A DNA stretch of 64,000 bases from Leclercia adecarboxylata (GTDB lineage Bacteria; Pseudomonadota; Gammaproteobacteria; Enterobacterales; Enterobacteriaceae). The notes under the pieces were generated by a model. The model saw only the letters and a program-made list of their open reading frames with translations. It searched no databases and was not told the DNA's origin. Positions 1 to 8,178 of this stretch are shown one piece after another. A program made the position numbers and the translations under genes. Positions within the stretch are counted from its first letter, which is position 1, and each line of letters opens with the position of its first letter. The DNA lies in assembly GCF_023639785.1 (NCBI RefSeq), contig NZ_CP098325.1, positions 372,001 to 436,000 of the forward strand, given 5' to 3'.

Positions 1-1062
1 TGAAGCGTAGGGAACGATATAGTTTTGCTTAGTCCCATCAGATTCTTCTATAGTGACGTATAAGTCACCATTACCGCCCGTGGCATAGATATCGGTGATC
101 TCAAATGCACCGGGCGCAACGAAGGCCTGGTAAATTTGATAGCCATTCTGCTTAATCACGACACGTGCATTTGTTTTGGCAATACCACGCACGACTGGCG
201 CATAACCACGAAGGCTATCTGGCATCATGTCAATATCGGTAGCAAGCTGCAAGCCTGTGAAAGGAACACTGTCGAAAATATTGGATAATGAAGAACTTTC
301 ACCAACAACAAGTGTACCGTTTAATGGAGTAATACTGCGCTGAGCATACAGGTATACTGAATCCCATTTGCCATTGTCGTAGTTTGTCTTATTCCAGGTG
401 CCAAGATTACGAATACGCCATGCACCGATATTTAAACCAGACTGTAAGTTGAGGCTATAGTTCTCATTTTCTATCTCAAAATCTTTACTGGCGTTAAATT
501 GATAGTTAGTAAATAGCGCATTAATCCCTTCATCAAATTCTTCAGAAGGGATATAACCTTGAGCATTGTTATTCAACGCAGCCTGAGGAATTGAAATAGA
601 CAATTGTTGCTTATTAAAGTTGAATTCAGTTTTGAAATCAGGAATAATGCTAGTATTAGTACAACCAGTAGCATCTTCCTTTAACTCGGGAAAAGCGCTA
701 ACGCGCAATCCGTAACGTTTAAGCCTGTCCAGGCTTAAACAAGGTACTAGCGTGGTTTTCTCATCACCGCTATCATTTACCTTTTCCATGAAAAGAATAG
801 TTGTTATTTCCTGGTAGTCATTATTTAACAGGATTTCAACACGATATTCTCCCGGGGATTGGGCATCTTTGGTTGAGAAAATGGTTAAGTCAGGTACCGT
901 TGCTGCATTGTTCTGACCAACTGAACTAATAAATGCAGGGTCAAAAAAGTCGCGAGCTAGTGTTTTGTTACATAGGCCCACAATTATAGCCGGCACAAGA
1001 ACGGTAATTTTCGGAGATATTATGGCAAATAATTTATCCCATTTTTTGCTGGATGCAGACAT
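1..1062 (-). CDS. Fimbrial outer-membrane usher, N-terminal part (runs off window)
   Basis: The reading frame is open from an ATG at 1062 to the window edge, giving 354 codons of a FimD/PapC-type usher, the outer-membrane pore that assembles pili from chaperone-subunit complexes. Residues about 15-36 form a signal peptide, followed by FFDPAFI, which resembles the start of mature ushers. C108 and C134 fit the disulfide pair of the usher N-terminal chaperone-binding domain. Around residues 290-325 there is a typical usher barrel signature (VRGIA, VVIKQNGYQIY, VAPGAFEITD). The gene starts 34 bases after the chaperone stop and is probably in the same operon. The C-terminal half of the barrel and the adhesin genes lie outside the window. 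Base composition is markedly AT-rich. Confidence 0.9.
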   Translation of the reverse strand, partial: MSASSKKWDKLFAIISPKITVLVPAIIVGLCNKTLARDFFDPAFISSVGQNNAATVPDLTIFSTKDAQSPGEYRVEILLNNDYQEITTILFMEKVNDSGDEKTTLVPCLSLDRLKRYGLRVSAFPELKEDATGCTNTSIIPDFKTEFNFNKQQLSISIPQAALNNNAQGYIPSEEFDEGINALFTNYQFNASKDFEIENENYSLNLQSGLNIGAWRIRNLGTWNKTNYDNGKWDSVYLYAQRSITPLNGTLVVGESSSLSNIFDSVPFTGLQLATDIDMMPDSLRGYAPVVRGIAKTNARVVIKQNGYQIYQAFVAPGAFEITDIYATGGNGDLYVTIEESDGTKQNYIVPYAS

Positions 1063-1096
1063 ATTTTTAACCCGGTTGGTCTAAAAGCGGTCATCA

Positions 1097-1789
1097 TCAA
1101 AGTGATGTCGTATGAGTAGATCCAGTTCCACCATGCTCGTTAGCTATTGCCCAAATGACTTGATTGCCATCTGTGCCTGCTGGAAGGGTGAAGTCGTTGG
1201 TCGAGAAGGGATCAATATGTGGAACTGATTCACGCAGTTGTTTGCCGTTAATCATCACTGATTTGAAATAGATGAAGAAAGGCGTTGGGTTTTTAATTGT
1301 TATTTTATTATGGGTTTTGCGCCATTCAAGCTTAGTGACTTCACTGTCTACTTTCATATTCTGAATCGCTTTGGGACGATAAATCAGACGCATTCTATGG
1401 CGAACCGCAAGCTGCAGTTTATTTTCACCCTCAATGGTGTCGTTAGTCGGTGGAATGGACATCACGTCAAAGAAATAAACGCTGTCTCGATCTTTCGGCG
1501 CTTTGGAAATGTAAGCGTTGGGGAAAATACGAACCGTATTTTTTTGTTTTCCTTCCAGACGGAATAATGGCGGTGTAACCATAAAGTAAGAGTTACTCTC
1601 ACCTTCGGCAGGTTCAACCCATGATTTCATCAGGAATGGGCCATCATCCTTATTTTCCATTTGAGCGCTGATTTCACGCGATCCCTCTTTGTAGAGATAA
1701 CGCGTAGATTCAATCACAACACCACTGTTAGCGATACCGCTCACCGCCATCGTGGCCACTGCGATTAATTGATAAATAGACTTACGCAT
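1097..1789 (-). CDS. Periplasmic fimbrial chaperone (PapD/FimC family)
   Basis: This 230-residue protein has a signal peptide ending near residue 22, then two immunoglobulin-like domains. Arg30 in ESTRYLY matches the conserved Arg that anchors the subunit C-terminus in PapD-like chaperones. DSVYFFDVMSIPP (about 102-114) and LRLIYRP-like HRMRLIYRP (131-139) are the usual F1/G1 strand signatures. Such chaperones complete the fold of pilin subunits by donor-strand complementation and deliver them to the usher. It lies between the major subunit and the usher, the common order in chaperone-usher operons. An AGGGA ribosome site lies 8 bases before the ATG. The fimbrial type cannot be named from this alone. 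Confidence 0.93.
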   Translation of the reverse strand: MRKSIYQLIAVATMAVSGIANSGVVIESTRYLYKEGSREISAQMENKDDGPFLMKSWVEPAEGESNSYFMVTPPLFRLEGKQKNTVRIFPNAYISKAPKDRDSVYFFDVMSIPPTNDTIEGENKLQLAVRHRMRLIYRPKAIQNMKVDSEVTKLEWRKTHNKITIKNPTPFFIYFKSVMINGKQLRESVPHIDPFSTNDFTLPAGTDGNQVIWAIANEHGGTGSTHTTSL

Positions 1790-1813
1790 AATTCAATCCC
1801 TGAATATAAAAAA

Positions 1814-1840
1814 ACGGAGTCTGCACACGGCAGACTCCGT
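1814..1840 (-). terminator. Stem-loop with U-tract between pilin subunit and chaperone genes
   Basis: A perfect 10-bp stem (ACGGAGTCTG / CAGACTCCGT) with a 7-base loop is followed, on the minus strand, by a run of seven T residues. It lies directly after the major subunit stop. In fimbrial operons such an element commonly lowers expression of downstream chaperone and usher genes relative to the abundant subunit; here that role is inferred from position and structure. Confidence 0.75.
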
Positions 1841-1847
1841 TCGAAAA

Positions 1848-2408
1848 TTAGTAAGTGATGGTAAAGGTTGCAACACCTTTAACTTCACCTGCAGTTACGC
1901 CTGCTGCGGTTTTAACATATGCAGCTTTATAGCTCAGCAGAGTAGGAGTAGTGCTGGTATAAGCGATAGTTTTCGGTGAAGTACCGTCAAATTTAACGCG
2001 GGTAGAATCGCTGTTGATCAGGGCCAGACCAGTATTTTTAGCTGGGTTAGCTGCCTGGTTGGTCAGAATGTCAGGCGTACCGGAGATGTAATCACCAGAT
2101 ACGTTAACGTTCAGGTTGCCAGCGAAATCAGCACCAGCTTTCTTACAATCGGTGATTTTGTAAGTAATGTCCTTCGCAGAAGCCATAGATGGGGTGTTGA
2201 TCGCCAGGCCTTCTAAGGTAGACACTTTGATGTCATCCAGAACAACAGTGCCGCCAGTAATAGAACCGTATGGGGTGATATTACAAGAGTTATCGGTATC
2301 AGTTACGTTACCGTGGATAACGATTTGAGCAGTGTTACCTGCAGCGAAAGCCTGAGCACTCATAACTGCAGCAGCAGCAACCATAACAGCAATAATATTT
2401 TTTTTCAT
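1848..2408 (-). CDS. Fimbrial major subunit (type 1 pilin family)
   Basis: This 186-residue pilin starts MKKNIIAVM, with a signal peptide cleaved near AFA-AGN at residue 22. The mature domain has the pilin Cys pair (C42, C88) and ends GVATFTITY, the penultimate-tyrosine beta strand recognised by chaperones. A longer open frame begins ten codons upstream, but MKKN starts the signal peptide and is the likely start. It is first in the operon, consistent with the most abundant product, and is followed by a terminator-like hairpin. It acts as the polymerising shaft subunit on the cell surface. Confidence 0.9.
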   Translation of the reverse strand: MKKNIIAVMVAAAAVMSAQAFAAGNTAQIVIHGNVTDTDNSCNITPYGSITGGTVVLDDIKVSTLEGLAINTPSMASAKDITYKITDCKKAGADFAGNLNVNVSGDYISGTPDILTNQAANPAKNTGLALINSDSTRVKFDGTSPKTIAYTSTTPTLLSYKAAYVKTAAGVTAGEVKGVATFTITY

Positions 2409-3237
2409 TTGTTCAATCCATAAATTAATGATAACCATTCCTGAAGGAAAATAGACGCGTCATGGTTATTGGGCGAGTCTATCTCTCTTTCTTCCTCTTA
2501 TACATTGCCTGAGCTGCTATTGGTGCGTGTCGATATCACCCTTTGGCGTACTGGCTCGCATCAATAGTTAAAATCGATGTACCGAGGTGGAGCGTAATTT
2601 ATTACTTTTTTTTACTGGCTGCATGTGAATTTATTTTGAATTAGCGATCATGAACAATATCTGCATTGTTTTTTATATTTCTTTCTTTATGTGACTTTTT
2701 AGTTCGCTGGTTTTTGTAATATAATTTGGTTTAGAAATGTGTTTTTTCTTTCTATAAGCGTGGAGAATGCTATTTTTGATAGATATGCTTTGAATATGAA
2801 AGGCTTATGGATTTGTTAAAAAAGCGTGAAAAAATATTTTATGTATGAACTGTAAGGCTTCACTTTCGTTTGTGGGTGTGATCTTTCCGTCGAAGGGGCA
2901 ATAAATAGCGAATCAATTAAATCATTTGTCTAATATTTTTAAACACAGTAAAAAAAGCCAAATCATTTTGTGAAGCAATCCTGGTGATTGCTTAAGAGGG
3001 GGTTTATTTTTAATTAAGTTTAAATTGTGTGATTTTGTTGATCCTGCATATGTTTTGAATGCCATAAACGTGCTTTTTAAGATATCTTCTCATATAATAA
3101 TATCTATATTGCGCACATAATATAAATCATATGAATAACCTATTTGATGATTATTTATATGAATTACAATGCTTCGTGTTACTCAGGATGAGTAGCAGTG
3201 TCTAACCCTTTGAGCGTATAAGGAAATTTTACGAACA
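2409..3237. promoter_or_regulatory. AT-rich divergent regulatory region of the fimbrial island
   Basis: There is no credible gene in these 829 bases. The stretch separates the pilin gene (minus) from the winged-helix regulator (plus) and is very AT-rich with many T-runs, the kind of DNA H-NS prefers. A hairpin lies at 2973-2993 (AAGCAATC, loop CTGGT, GATTGCTT). I looked for paired inverted repeats that would mark a fimS-like invertible promoter and did not find any. A large UTR or small RNA is possible but not supported. Confidence 0.5.
2973..2993. other. Stem-loop in fimbrial upstream region
   Basis: Two 8-base arms (AAGCAATC and GATTGCTT) pair perfectly around a 5-base loop. A T-rich stretch starts about ten bases downstream, so weak termination of a plus-strand transcript is possible. 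Its role is unknown. Confidence 0.4.
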
Positions 3238-3810
3238 ATGGAATTCGATTTTTTTATAATTAATGATGAAATTATTTTTGATGTGAATTCTTGTCAAGTA
3301 AAGGCCCTTGATGGTCCCGACGAAGGCATCATACTTAACACACCAACTGCGCGTTGTTTGCAGCTTTTAATTGATAAAAGAGGTGAGGTTGTTTCCAGAG
3401 AAAGCTTTCTGGAGCAGGTCTGGCAGGTACGAGGGATCGTAGTATCACAAAATACGTTTTACCAAAATATCTCACTATTAAGGAAGTCGCTAAAAAAGGT
3501 AGGTTTAACGGAAGATATAATTGTTACTGTTCGCCGTAAAGGATTTATGCTTGCTACTGATACTCGTATTCAACCAATAGAAGATAAAAATAGTCTTGTA
3601 GGGGAAGGGGCTGAAGCTAATATAACGAATGATAGACAGTCTTCTCCCTTGCCTAACGTGGCGTATAAAGCGCGTGGTTTTAACTTAATGAACGCCTTTC
3701 TTCAGTCAATGGGCCGGGAATCGAAAATGCCGAAGTGGTTCATAGTGCTCATCATTCTTTTTATCATTTTAGAACTCATTTCACTTATTTCTGGCTATCT
3801 AAACAGATAG
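3238..3810 (+). CDS. Membrane-anchored winged-helix transcriptional regulator (CadC/ToxR-like)
   Basis: This 190-residue protein has an OmpR/PhoB-type winged-helix DNA-binding domain at residues about 20-110: RCLQLLIDKRGEVVSR, then the recognition helix region SQNTFYQNISLLRKSL and the wing TVRRKGFML. A polar linker follows, and one hydrophobic helix (about 166-186) lies near the C-terminus, leaving only a few periplasmic residues. That layout matches short membrane-bound regulators of the CadC/ToxR type that lack a sensor domain. It is divergent from the fimbrial operon and AT-rich like it, so control of the fimbriae is the natural inference. The AAGGAA ribosome site is 12 bases from the ATG, longer than usual. 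I do not recognise a gene name. Confidence 0.8.
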   Translation: MEFDFFIINDEIIFDVNSCQVKALDGPDEGIILNTPTARCLQLLIDKRGEVVSRESFLEQVWQVRGIVVSQNTFYQNISLLRKSLKKVGLTEDIIVTVRRKGFMLATDTRIQPIEDKNSLVGEGAEANITNDRQSSPLPNVAYKARGFNLMNAFLQSMGRESKMPKWFIVLIILFIILELISLISGYLNR

Positions 3811-3878
3811 TGTTGTTCGCATAGCATTGGAACTAAAAGCATTATGGTTGCCTGGTTCTATGGGCCAGGCAACGTTTC

Positions 3879-4907
3879 TCAGGATTGTTGCAAACCCAAA
3901 TCTATTGGCGTCTTACTGGGTTCTCCGCTAATTTCACGTGCCAGTTTTGGTACCATATAGCCCGAAACGAGAGTTAACAACTCACGCATAATTTTGCGAG
4001 CTTCGTCATCATTCACCATGAAATGTGCGGCTCCCTGCACTTTATCAAGTACGTGAATGTAGTATGGCATTACGCCGGCGTCGAACAGGGCATTACTCAG
4101 TCTGGCCAGGGTATGGGCATTATCATTTACGTCTCGCAACAGTACGCTTTGATTAAGCAGGGTAACGCCAGCCTGACGTAGTCTTAACATTGCCTGGCGG
4201 AATGATTCGTCAATTTCGTTGGCGTGATTAATATGGTTCACCAACAAGATTTGCAGTGAAGAACGCGCCAGTCGCTGGGCCAATTCATCTGTAATACGCG
4301 CCGGGATAACAATAGGTAAACGGCTGTGAATGCGTAACCGTTTAATATGTGGGATAACTTCCAACTGAGCGATCAGCCAGTCCAGCTCGTGATCTTTCGC
4401 CATCAGCGGATCGCCACCCGAGAAGATAATCTCATCCAGTTCCGGGTGGGCGGTGATGTAATCGAGTGCAGCCCGCCAGTTACGTTTGTTCCCCTGATTA
4501 TCGGCATAGGGGAAGTGACGACGGAAGCAATATCGGCAATTTACCGCACAACCGCCCTTTACCAGTAATAAGGCGCGGTTTCGGTACTTGTGCAGCAAAC
4601 CGGGCACTACGCTGTTCTGCTCTTCCAGGGGATCGGTGCTGAAGCCAGGGGCGGCGATAAACTCTTCTTGTGCAGTAAGCACCTGTTTTAAGAGTGGATC
4701 GTCAGGGTTACCTTTCTCCATTCGGGCAACAAAAGCGCGCGGAACACGGAGCGCAAACAGGCGCTTCGCATCACGGCCAGCCAGGAGTTTTTCGTTAGCG
4801 TCCAGATTTAAAAGACGCAGCAGTTCATCCGGACTGGTGATTACATCTGCAAGTTGCAATAACCAATCTTCTCTGGATGGGGTGTTTAGGGTTACAATAT
4901 GCGCCAT
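3879..4907 (-). CDS. epmB: EF-P (R)-beta-lysylation enzyme, lysine 2,3-aminomutase EpmB
   Basis: This 342-residue radical SAM protein converts (S)-alpha-lysine to (R)-beta-lysine, which EpmA then attaches to EF-P. The cluster motif is C120-A-V-N-C124-R-Y-C127, followed by [12 protein letters not shown] and the FSGGDPL motif that contacts SAM. Length and sequence match E. coli EpmB (YjeK) throughout. It is divergent from efp across 40 bases, so modifying enzyme and substrate share an upstream region. The other partner gene, epmA, is 6.5 kb away at 11412. Confidence 0.97.
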   Translation of the reverse strand: MAHIVTLNTPSREDWLLQLADVITSPDELLRLLNLDANEKLLAGRDAKRLFALRVPRAFVARMEKGNPDDPLLKQVLTAQEEFIAAPGFSTDPLEEQNSVVPGLLHKYRNRALLLVKGGCAVNCRYCFRRHFPYADNQGNKRNWRAALDYITAHPELDEIIFSGGDPLMAKDHELDWLIAQLEVIPHIKRLRIHSRLPIVIPARITDELAQRLARSSLQILLVNHINHANEIDESFRQAMLRLRQAGVTLLNQSVLLRDVNDNAHTLARLSNALFDAGVMPYYIHVLDKVQGAAHFMVNDDEARKIMRELLTLVSGYMVPKLAREISGEPSKTPIDLGLQQS

Positions 4908-4947
4908 TTTGTGGCTTAGCTACCAGTTAACAATTTCAGAGGGCCTT

Positions 4948-5514
4948 ATGGCGACTTACTATAGCAACGATTTTCGTGCCGGTCTTAAAATCATGATGGA
5001 CGGCGAACCTTACGCGGTTGAAGCCAGTGAATTCGTGAAACCAGGCAAAGGCCAGGCTTTCGCACGCGTAAAGCTGCGCCGCCTGCTGACCGGTACTCGT
5101 GTTGAGAAAACCTTCAAATCCACCGACTCCGCTGAAGGCGCAGACGTAGTGGATATGAACCTCACCTACCTGTACAACGATGGTGAATTCTATCACTTCA
5201 TGAACAACTCTACTTTCGAACAGCTCTCTGCTGATGAGAAAGCGGTCGGTGACAGCGCTAAATGGCTGCTGGATCAGGCTGAGTGCATCGTGACGCTGTG
5301 GAACGGCCAGCCTATCGCTGTGACCCCGCCAAACTTCGTTGAGCTGGAAATCGTTGAAACCGATCCAGGTCTCAAGGGTGACACCGCAGGTACTGGCGGC
5401 AAGCCAGCTAAGCTGTCTACCGGTGCCGTGGTTAAAGTTCCACTGTTCGTCCAGACTGGCGAAGTGATCAAAGTTGACACCCGCTCTGGTGAATACGTTT
5501 CTCGCGTGAAGTAA
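4948..5514 (+). CDS. efp: Translation elongation factor P
   Basis: This 188-residue EF-P rescues ribosomes stalled at polyproline. The modified residue Lys34 is visible in KPGKGQAF. The three domains are KOW-like (about 1-64), OB (65-128) and a C-terminal OB-like domain (129-188) ending GEYVSRVK. The frame stays open far upstream, but MATYYSNDF at 4948 gives the exact family length and has an AGAGGG ribosome site. Both modification enzymes, EpmA and EpmB, are encoded in this window. Confidence 0.98.
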   Translation: MATYYSNDFRAGLKIMMDGEPYAVEASEFVKPGKGQAFARVKLRRLLTGTRVEKTFKSTDSAEGADVVDMNLTYLYNDGEFYHFMNNSTFEQLSADEKAVGDSAKWLLDQAECIVTLWNGQPIAVTPPNFVELEIVETDPGLKGDTAGTGGKPAKLSTGAVVKVPLFVQTGEVIKVDTRSGEYVSRVK

Positions 5515-5531
5515 TTCATTTCGGGATGCCG

Positions 5532-5551
5532 GGCGCAGCAGTCGCTGCGCC
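5532..5551 (+). repeat. GC-rich hairpin between efp and ecnA
   Basis: An 8-bp perfect stem (GGCGCAGC / GCTGCGCC) with an AGTC loop follows the efp stop. There is no T-run, so it may be an mRNA-stabilising or REP-like hairpin, not a strong terminator. Confidence 0.5.
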
Positions 5552-5579
5552 TTACCATTCTAAAGAAGGGTCATGGAAG

Positions 5580-5711
5580 ATGCCGCGCACACTCAAAATT
5601 ATCCTGATGACGATTATTGCCAGCGCTCTGCTTTCCGGCTGCAACACTGCTCGTGGTGTCGGGGAAGATATCAAAAGCCTGGGTAACGCTATTTCGCACG
5701 CCGCCTCCTGA
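5580..5711 (+). CDS. ecnA: Entericidin A family lipoprotein
   Basis: This 43-residue lipoprotein precursor starts MPRTLKIILM, with lipobox LLSGC so the lipidated Cys is residue 19, and mature sequence NTARGVGEDIKSLGNAI as in entericidins. The start at 5580 is preferred because AAGAAGGG lies 9 bases upstream; an in-frame start further upstream would add an unrelated hydrophilic extension. EcnA was described in E. coli as the antidote partner of the bacteriolytic EcnB. Whether that toxin-antidote role is physiological is debated. Confidence 0.9.
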   Translation: MPRTLKIILMTIIASALLSGCNTARGVGEDIKSLGNAISHAAS

Positions 5712-5766
5712 TATTTTCTACTTTTCCTAAAAATTCTTCCTTTTCCGTCACTCGCCGGGATCCTGG

Positions 5767-5775
5767 CTATGCTTA
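5767..5775 (+). promoter_or_regulatory. Candidate sigma-S-type -10 element of ecnB
   Basis: CTATGCTTA fits the extended -10 preferred by stationary-phase sigma-S polymerase and lies 42 bases before the ecnB ATG. E. coli ecnB is known to be sigma-S-dependent in stationary phase. The assignment here is by pattern only. Confidence 0.45.
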
Positions 5776-5817
5776 TGTTGCTGTACACAATAACTTTGCC
5801 TAAAAAAGGAAGACATT

Positions 5818-5964
5818 ATGCTTAAGAAAACATGTGTAGCGATCTTTTCTGTCCTGGTGCTTTCATCAGTTTTAACCGCCTGTAACACTACTCGTGGTGT
5901 TGGTGAGGATATCTCTCAGGGCGGCAGCGCAATTTCTGGCGCAGCAACTAAAGCTCAGAACTAA
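5818..5964 (+). CDS. ecnB: Entericidin B lipoprotein
   Basis: This 48-residue lipoprotein has a signal peptide, a lipobox-type LTAC (Cys21) and mature sequence [14 protein letters not shown] followed by [11 protein letters not shown]. Its length equals that of E. coli EcnB. An AAAGGAAG ribosome site precedes the ATG. It parallels ecnA closely: the mature parts share the N-T-x-R-G-V-G-E-D-I core, so the pair is a tandem duplication. EcnB is reported as a bacteriolytic lipoprotein expressed in stationary phase under high osmolarity. Confidence 0.93.
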   Translation: MLKKTCVAIFSVLVLSSVLTACNTTRGVGEDISQGGSAISGAATKAQN

Positions 5965-6028
5965 AGCACAGGCGTAATTTGGGCGGTACGGTGCTGAATA
6001 TCGAATCGCCGTACCCTCAGTTTAACGC

Positions 6029-6619
6029 TCAGGGCAGTGACAGAAACGGCGAGTAACGGGTATCCATATGCAATTTCATCCTGATATTGCGCTTGTAGGT
6101 ATACACCGTTTTTCCATGAATACTCAGCTTGCTGGCAATTTTCTGATTGCTGGCCCCATCCATCCAGAGCGTTAACACTTTCTCCTCCTGACGTGTCAAT
6201 AGTGTTGTAGCGGCAGGCCCGGATTCATTGCACTCCTGTGCTGCCAGCGTCTCATTAATCACTTTTGCCAGTGCCTTCAGCGGTGTCGTTTTGGGTAACG
6301 ATGGGCCTAAAGCAAATGTGCCAGTAAAGGCTGTCATGTCAGGGGGCTCATCCGAATGGAGCAAAATGAAAGGTACGGTCTCACTGGCATTCATCACTGA
6401 AGAGAACTGTTGGGTGTCGGCGGTGAATCCCTGAAAATCCGCGATAACCAACGCCGGTTTCCACTGCAGGATATGCTCTCTGGCAAGGAAGAGGTTATTA
6501 AGGCCCGTCACCAGCACTGGTGAAGGAAAAAGCCCTGAATGATTGATCCACATTTCCAGGCCCATACGGGTGTAATGACACCGGTCAATCAAGAGAATTT
6601 TGAACATGTTATTTCGCAA
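6029..6619 (-). CDS. ecnR: LuxR-type regulator next to the entericidin genes
   Basis: This 196-residue protein has a receiver-like N-terminal half (LLIDRCHYTRMGLEMW) and a C-terminal LuxR/NarL helix-turn-helix at about 138-190: LLTRQEEKVLTLWMDGASNQ, KIASKLSIHGKTVYTYKRNI. The receiver lacks the full acidic pocket of a true response regulator, so phosphorylation is doubtful; it resembles RcsA/BglJ-type auxiliary regulators. The convergent position beside ecnAB matches a gene called ecnR/entR in Citrobacter, as I recall it. E. coli K-12 lacks it here. The start at 6619 could be replaced by the Met four codons later. Confidence 0.7.
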   Translation of the reverse strand: MRNNMFKILLIDRCHYTRMGLEMWINHSGLFPSPVLVTGLNNLFLAREHILQWKPALVIADFQGFTADTQQFSSVMNASETVPFILLHSDEPPDMTAFTGTFALGPSLPKTTPLKALAKVINETLAAQECNESGPAATTLLTRQEEKVLTLWMDGASNQKIASKLSIHGKTVYTYKRNIRMKLHMDTRYSPFLSLP

Positions 6620-6803
6620 TCGGCAAAGTGTAGTCGCTTCCTGCTATCAGGAAGTGCCTCATCATAAAGAAGTCGGATGAGTAATAAATGACTGAATTTC
6701 GCTCCTAATTGCGTCTAATTCTTGGCTTCAGTGACATAACTGGGCCTCAAACAAACAAGTTGAAAAAAAAGTTCATGCTCTTCACAATATGAAATTCATA
6801 TAT

Positions 6804-6848
6804 CTTGCAGGACGACCTGTAAGCTTTTCTCTCATCGGGGACGGCCCC
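6804..6848 (+). promoter_or_regulatory. Guanidine-II (mini-ykkC) riboswitch
   Basis: Two short hairpins lie in tandem, both with the diagnostic ACGR loop: CTTGCAGG-ACGA-CCTGTAAG at 6804-6823 and GGGG-ACGG-CCCC at 6837-6848. The gdx ribosome site AAGGAG follows at 6866-6871. This is the architecture of guanidine-II riboswitches, in which guanidinium pairs the two loops and exposes the ribosome site. The downstream gene is the matching exporter. Confidence 0.93.
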
Positions 6849-6877
6849 AGACTGTTATTTAAGTTAAGGAGCCTGAT

Positions 6878-7195
6878 ATGCCCTGGATCATACTTTTTAT
6901 TGCAGGTTTACTCGAAGTTGTATGGGCCATTGGCCTGAAATACACCCACGGCTTTACGCGCCTCACGCCCAGCATTATTACCGTTTCCGCAATGATTGTG
7001 AGCATTGTGCTGCTCTCGTGGGCCATGCGTTCGCTACCTGTAGGGACAGCATATGCGGTATGGACGGGGATTGGTGCGGTAGGTGCGGCCATTACCGGGA
7101 TTTTACTGCTGGGTGAATCTGCGAGCCTGGCGCGTATTGCCAGTCTCGCATTGATTGTTGCCGGTATTATCGGCCTGAAGCTCAGCACGCATTAA
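6878..7195 (+). CDS. gdx: Guanidinium exporter, SMR family
   Basis: This 105-residue four-helix small multidrug resistance protein has the catalytic Glu13 in [12 protein letters not shown]. It exports guanidinium in exchange for protons (formerly SugE) and works as an antiparallel dimer in the inner membrane. The [11 protein letters not shown] segment after helix 1 is typical of the Gdx branch, as opposed to drug-exporting EmrE. Its mRNA carries a guanidine-II riboswitch just upstream. Its stop overlaps the convergent blc stop by four bases. Confidence 0.96.
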   Translation: MPWIILFIAGLLEVVWAIGLKYTHGFTRLTPSIITVSAMIVSIVLLSWAMRSLPVGTAYAVWTGIGAVGAAITGILLLGESASLARIASLALIVAGIIGLKLSTH

Positions 7196-7722
7196 TGGGG
7201 CTGCTCAACCCAGATGAGCTTACTGACATCAAATCCCTGACGCGTTGCGGAATTCAGTAACCTTTGTTTCATCTCATCTGAAATCGTCGGTGTGCGGGAA
7301 AGGATCCACAGATAATCACGATCTGGCCCGCACACCAGCGCATGTCGGTAATCTCTATCCAGTCCAATCACGTTATAGCCGCCATAGAAGGGGCCAATGA
7401 ATGAGACTTTCAGGGCCGCAGTATCAGATGCGCCGGTAAAATACGCTTTGCCCGTCACCTTTTGCCACATACCGCGTTCAGGATTATAGCCCCGGTTGAT
7501 AACCTGAATTCCACCGTCGTTCATCAGGCTATAATTCGCCGTCACTTTCTCCAGGCCACGTTCAAAACGGTGGTCAAAGCGGGCAATTTCATACCAGGAG
7601 CCCAAATATCGCTGGACGTCGAAGGGATGGACGACAGTCACGCCCCGGGGAGGGGTAGGGGAACTGCAGGCGACGACCAGGAACGCAACGGTAACTGCGG
7701 CGATGACAGGCAGGATGCGCAT
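7192..7722 (-). CDS. blc: Outer-membrane lipocalin Blc
   Basis: This 176-residue lipoprotein has lipobox VVAC (Cys19) and a Ser at the next position, which favours outer-membrane sorting. The lipocalin motif G-S-W-Y-E ([10 protein letters not shown]) starts the barrel, and the second structurally conserved region is near [10 protein letters not shown]. It binds lysophospholipids and fatty acids at the outer membrane under envelope stress. In E. coli K-12 ampC sits between frdD and blc; here only 86 bases separate blc from frdD. Confidence 0.96.
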   Translation of the reverse strand: MRILPVIAAVTVAFLVVACSSPTPPRGVTVVHPFDVQRYLGSWYEIARFDHRFERGLEKVTANYSLMNDGGIQVINRGYNPERGMWQKVTGKAYFTGASDTAALKVSFIGPFYGGYNVIGLDRDYRHALVCGPDRDYLWILSRTPTISDEMKQRLLNSATRQGFDVSKLIWVEQPH

Positions 7723-7772
7723 AGAAGTATCCTTACAGGATTTTTGTTAAGTGTAGAACCTGTCAGGAATTT

Positions 7773-7800
7773 TGCTCTCCCACCGGCAGGCGGGAGAGCA
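7773..7800 (-). terminator. Hairpin after frdD
   Basis: A 9-bp stem (TGCTCTCCC / GGGAGAGCA) lies just after frdD on the minus strand. It has no good T-run. In E. coli the equivalent frd terminator doubles as the ampC attenuator; here it stands in front of blc instead. Confidence 0.5.
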
Positions 7801-7808
7801 AGGAACGG

Positions 7809-8168
7809 CTACATAAAGACGACGGCAACCAGCGTAACCACGCTTAGGATAGCCGCCAGGCCATAGAACACCCATTTACCGTTAGGAACGTGGATCTTCA
7901 GGTCATGCATGGCGTGATGGATACGGTGCAAACCGCACCACAGTGGCAGAACAATCATCAGGAAAATGAATACGCGGCCAATGAAGCTGTGGGCAAAGGC
8001 CAGCACCCGCTCGTAGCTCAGCGCATCACCAGGGTAGAGCCCCAGCGGCAGCATAATTCCCACCAGCAGAATAATGACCGGCGCGATAATGGCGCACCAC
8101 ATGCCGCCAGCCCCAAAGAGACCCCAGAAGACGGGCTCATCAGAACGTTTTGGATTTGGATTAATCAC
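7809..8168 (-). CDS. frdD: Fumarate reductase membrane subunit D
   Basis: This 119-residue subunit has three transmembrane helices (about 25-50, 60-85, 95-118). With FrdC it anchors FrdAB to the inner membrane and forms the menaquinol sites used in anaerobic fumarate respiration. It starts [20 protein letters not shown] like the E. coli protein. It is last in frdABCD, 10 bases after frdC. Confidence 0.96.
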   Translation of the reverse strand: MINPNPKRSDEPVFWGLFGAGGMWCAIIAPVIILLVGIMLPLGLYPGDALSYERVLAFAHSFIGRVFIFLMIVLPLWCGLHRIHHAMHDLKIHVPNGKWVFYGLAAILSVVTLVAVVFM

Positions 8169-8178
8169 TGTGGTCTCC

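Noticed and set aside
2409..3237. A possible invertible fim-type promoter switch
   Set aside because: No pair of matching inverted repeats flanks a promoter, and no recombinase gene is in view.
4588..4947. A 120-codon N-terminal extension of efp
   Set aside because: It runs antisense through epmB. EF-P starts at MATYYSNDF with a proper ribosome site.
7723..7808. A remnant of ampC between blc and frdD
   Set aside because: The 86 bases hold only a hairpin and the ends of the two neighbours; no beta-lactamase sequence is visible.
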